Below are positions 5,473-6,357 of a stretch of 6,357 nucleotides of DNA, piece by piece. The translations under genes and the position numbers were made by a program. Origin of the DNA: Lysobacteraceae bacterium (GTDB lineage: Bacteria; Pseudomonadota; Gammaproteobacteria; Xanthomonadales; Xanthomonadaceae). The stretch spans positions 1 to 6,357 of the forward strand of contig DNXT01000029.1 in NCBI GenBank assembly GCA_003505795.1. Direction: 5' to 3'. Position 1 is the stretch's first letter. The number at the start of each line of letters is the position of its first letter. Under the pieces are notes generated by a model. That model worked only from the letters and a program-made list of their open reading frames with translations, did not search any database and was not told where the DNA came from.

Positions 5473-6357
5473 ATGGCGAAGCGACTGCACGATTGGCTCG
5501 GCAAGGCCGCGCTGCTGGCACGGCCGCGCGCGCCCGAGATCCTGCCGGTGCAACTGGACCGGCGCCGCATCTACGTGCTGCCGACGCCGTTCGGCGGCTT
5601 CGTCGCGGTCCTGCTGGTGGCGATGCTGCTGGGCGCGCTGAACTACAACAACAATCCCGCGCTGCTGCTGGCGCTGCTGCTCGGCGCCGCCGGCATCGCC
5701 AGCGCGATCATGGCGCACCTGCAGCTGTCCGGGCTGCGGGTCGAGGCGATCGCCGCCGAGCCGGTCGACGCAGGCAGTCCGCTGCGCATGCGCGTATCGC
5801 TGGACTGCCGCGACCAGCGCAAGCGGCGCGGCCTGAAGCTGGAGCTGGAACGGCAGCACGCGTTCTGCTCGCTGGTCCCCGGCGGCAGCGCCGACCCGGA
5901 CCTGTACCTGGCCACCGCGCAGCGCGGCTGGCGCGATGTCGGGCGCATCCGCATCTCCACCACGCAACCGCTGGGGCTGGTCCGGGCCTGGTCGTGGGTA
6001 TGGCCGGAGACGCCGCTGCTGGTCTATCCCCAGCCCGAACACGGGGGGCCGCCGCTGCCGGCCGGCGACGGCAGCCCGGTCAACACCCGCCTGGATGCGC
6101 TGGGCGAGGAACTGCACCAGCTTCGCCCCTATCGCCATGGCGATCCGGCGCGCGCCATCGCCTGGAAGCATTCGGCGCGGCGCGACATCCTGCTGGTGCG
6201 CGAATACGAAATGCCGACCGGGGTGGAAATACGGCTGCAATGGCGCACCCTGGCCGCGCTGCCCCACGAACGCCGCATCGCCCGGCTGGCGCGCTGGGTG
6301 GCCGAGGCCGAGCGCCAGGGACGCCGCTACCGGCTGGACCTGCCCGGCCATCCGGCG
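5473..6357 (+). CDS. DUF58 domain protein, 3' end beyond window
   Basis: The frame is open from ATG 5473 to the right edge (295 codons, no stop). Comparable proteins in this operon type run a little over 300 residues, so most of the protein is present. Two closely spaced hydrophobic helices (about 39-55 and 62-80, separated by NYNNNP) anchor it to the membrane near the N-terminus. A beta-rich middle region follows, with TTQPLGLVRAW (163-173) and LVYPQP (183-188). The DUF58 signature comes next: LRPYRHGDPARAIAWKHSAR (217-236) and ILLVREYE (239-246). DUF58 proteins have no firmly assigned biochemical activity; some resemble VWA folds and they are genetically linked to MoxR ATPases. The gene starts 13 bp after the moxR-like stop and surely shares its transcript. 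The downstream gene in related genomes is often a DUF3488/transglutaminase membrane protein (TgpA-like); that is expected context, not seen here. Confidence 0.92.
   Translation, partial: MAKRLHDWLGKAALLARPRAPEILPVQLDRRRIYVLPTPFGGFVAVLLVAMLLGALNYNNNPALLLALLLGAAGIASAIMAHLQLSGLRVEAIAAEPVDAGSPLRMRVSLDCRDQRKRRGLKLELERQHAFCSLVPGGSADPDLYLATAQRGWRDVGRIRISTTQPLGLVRAWSWVWPETPLLVYPQPEHGGPPLPAGDGSPVNTRLDALGEELHQLRPYRHGDPARAIAWKHSARRDILLVREYEMPTGVEIRLQWRTLAALPHERRIARLARWVAEAERQGRRYRLDLPGHPA

Noticed and set aside
4406..5641. A 411-codon plus-strand frame overlapping the MoxR-like gene
   Set aside because: It is an out-of-frame shadow. The AAA+ motifs are all in the frame starting at 4506, and no frameshift is needed to explain the region.
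5113..6351. A 412-codon open frame on the minus strand opposite the MoxR-like and DUF58 genes
   Set aside because: The product is Gln/Arg/Ala-rich and motif-free, and it runs across two recognised plus-strand genes. The same holds for the minus-strand frame 4536-5570.
1..6357. Search by eye for tRNA or rRNA genes, CRISPR repeats, insertion sequences, inverted-repeat terminators and broken genes
   Set aside because: Nothing supportable was seen. All space is taken by five intact or edge-cut genes, and short CTG/CAG repeats are ordinary Leu/Gln codon runs.

Overview
The window is uniformly GC-rich coding DNA (about 70% G+C by eye, with strong third-position G/C) from a bacterium. The protein sequences fit a gammaproteobacterium of the Xanthomonadaceae/Lysobacteraceae type. 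The MoxR-like ATPase carries the 'QNPVDLSGTFPLPDSQLDRF' variant followed by a DUF58 gene, and a family-39 glycosyltransferase has an 'HGR..QL..W' lumenal motif. This taxonomic call rests on resemblance from memory, not on a search.

Layout: five genes fill the window, arranged as two divergent operons around a 35-bp gap at 4471-4505. Leftward (minus strand) from 4470 there are three tightly packed membrane glycosyltransferase genes. The first is a 615-aa GT-C enzyme of family 39 (PMT_2/ArnT type) with a long extracytoplasmic C-terminal part ending in an apparent Ig-like beta-sandwich. After 28 bp comes a 328-aa GT2 enzyme of the dolichyl/polyprenyl-phosphate sugar synthase type with two C-terminal membrane helices. 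Through a 4-bp ATGA overlap follows a polytopic GT87-like membrane protein that runs off the left edge with at least 537 codons. Rightward (plus strand) from 4506 there are a 317-aa MoxR-family AAA+ ATPase and, after 13 bp, a DUF58 protein that runs off the right edge at codon 295.

How the genes may work together: GT2 enzymes of this kind usually load a sugar from a nucleotide donor onto a polyprenyl phosphate on the cytoplasmic face. GT-C enzymes such as family 39 and GT87 use the flipped lipid-linked sugar on the periplasmic face. The leftward operon therefore looks like a small envelope glycan or lipid modification pathway, but the sugar, the acceptor and the flippase are not visible here. 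The rightward pair is the start of the widespread MoxR-DUF58 cluster, often continued by a DUF3488/transglutaminase (TgpA-like) gene and in other bacteria by VWA-domain genes, and linked to envelope or stress functions.

There are no tRNA or rRNA genes, mobile elements, CRISPR arrays or convincing rho-independent terminators. There is no gene-free stretch longer than 35 bp. The many long open frames opposite or offset from these genes are by-products of high GC content. I do not see a clearly new system. The most interesting points are the three-glycosyltransferase operon without a visible flippase, the extra C-terminal domain on the family-39 enzyme, and the very compact divergent start region.
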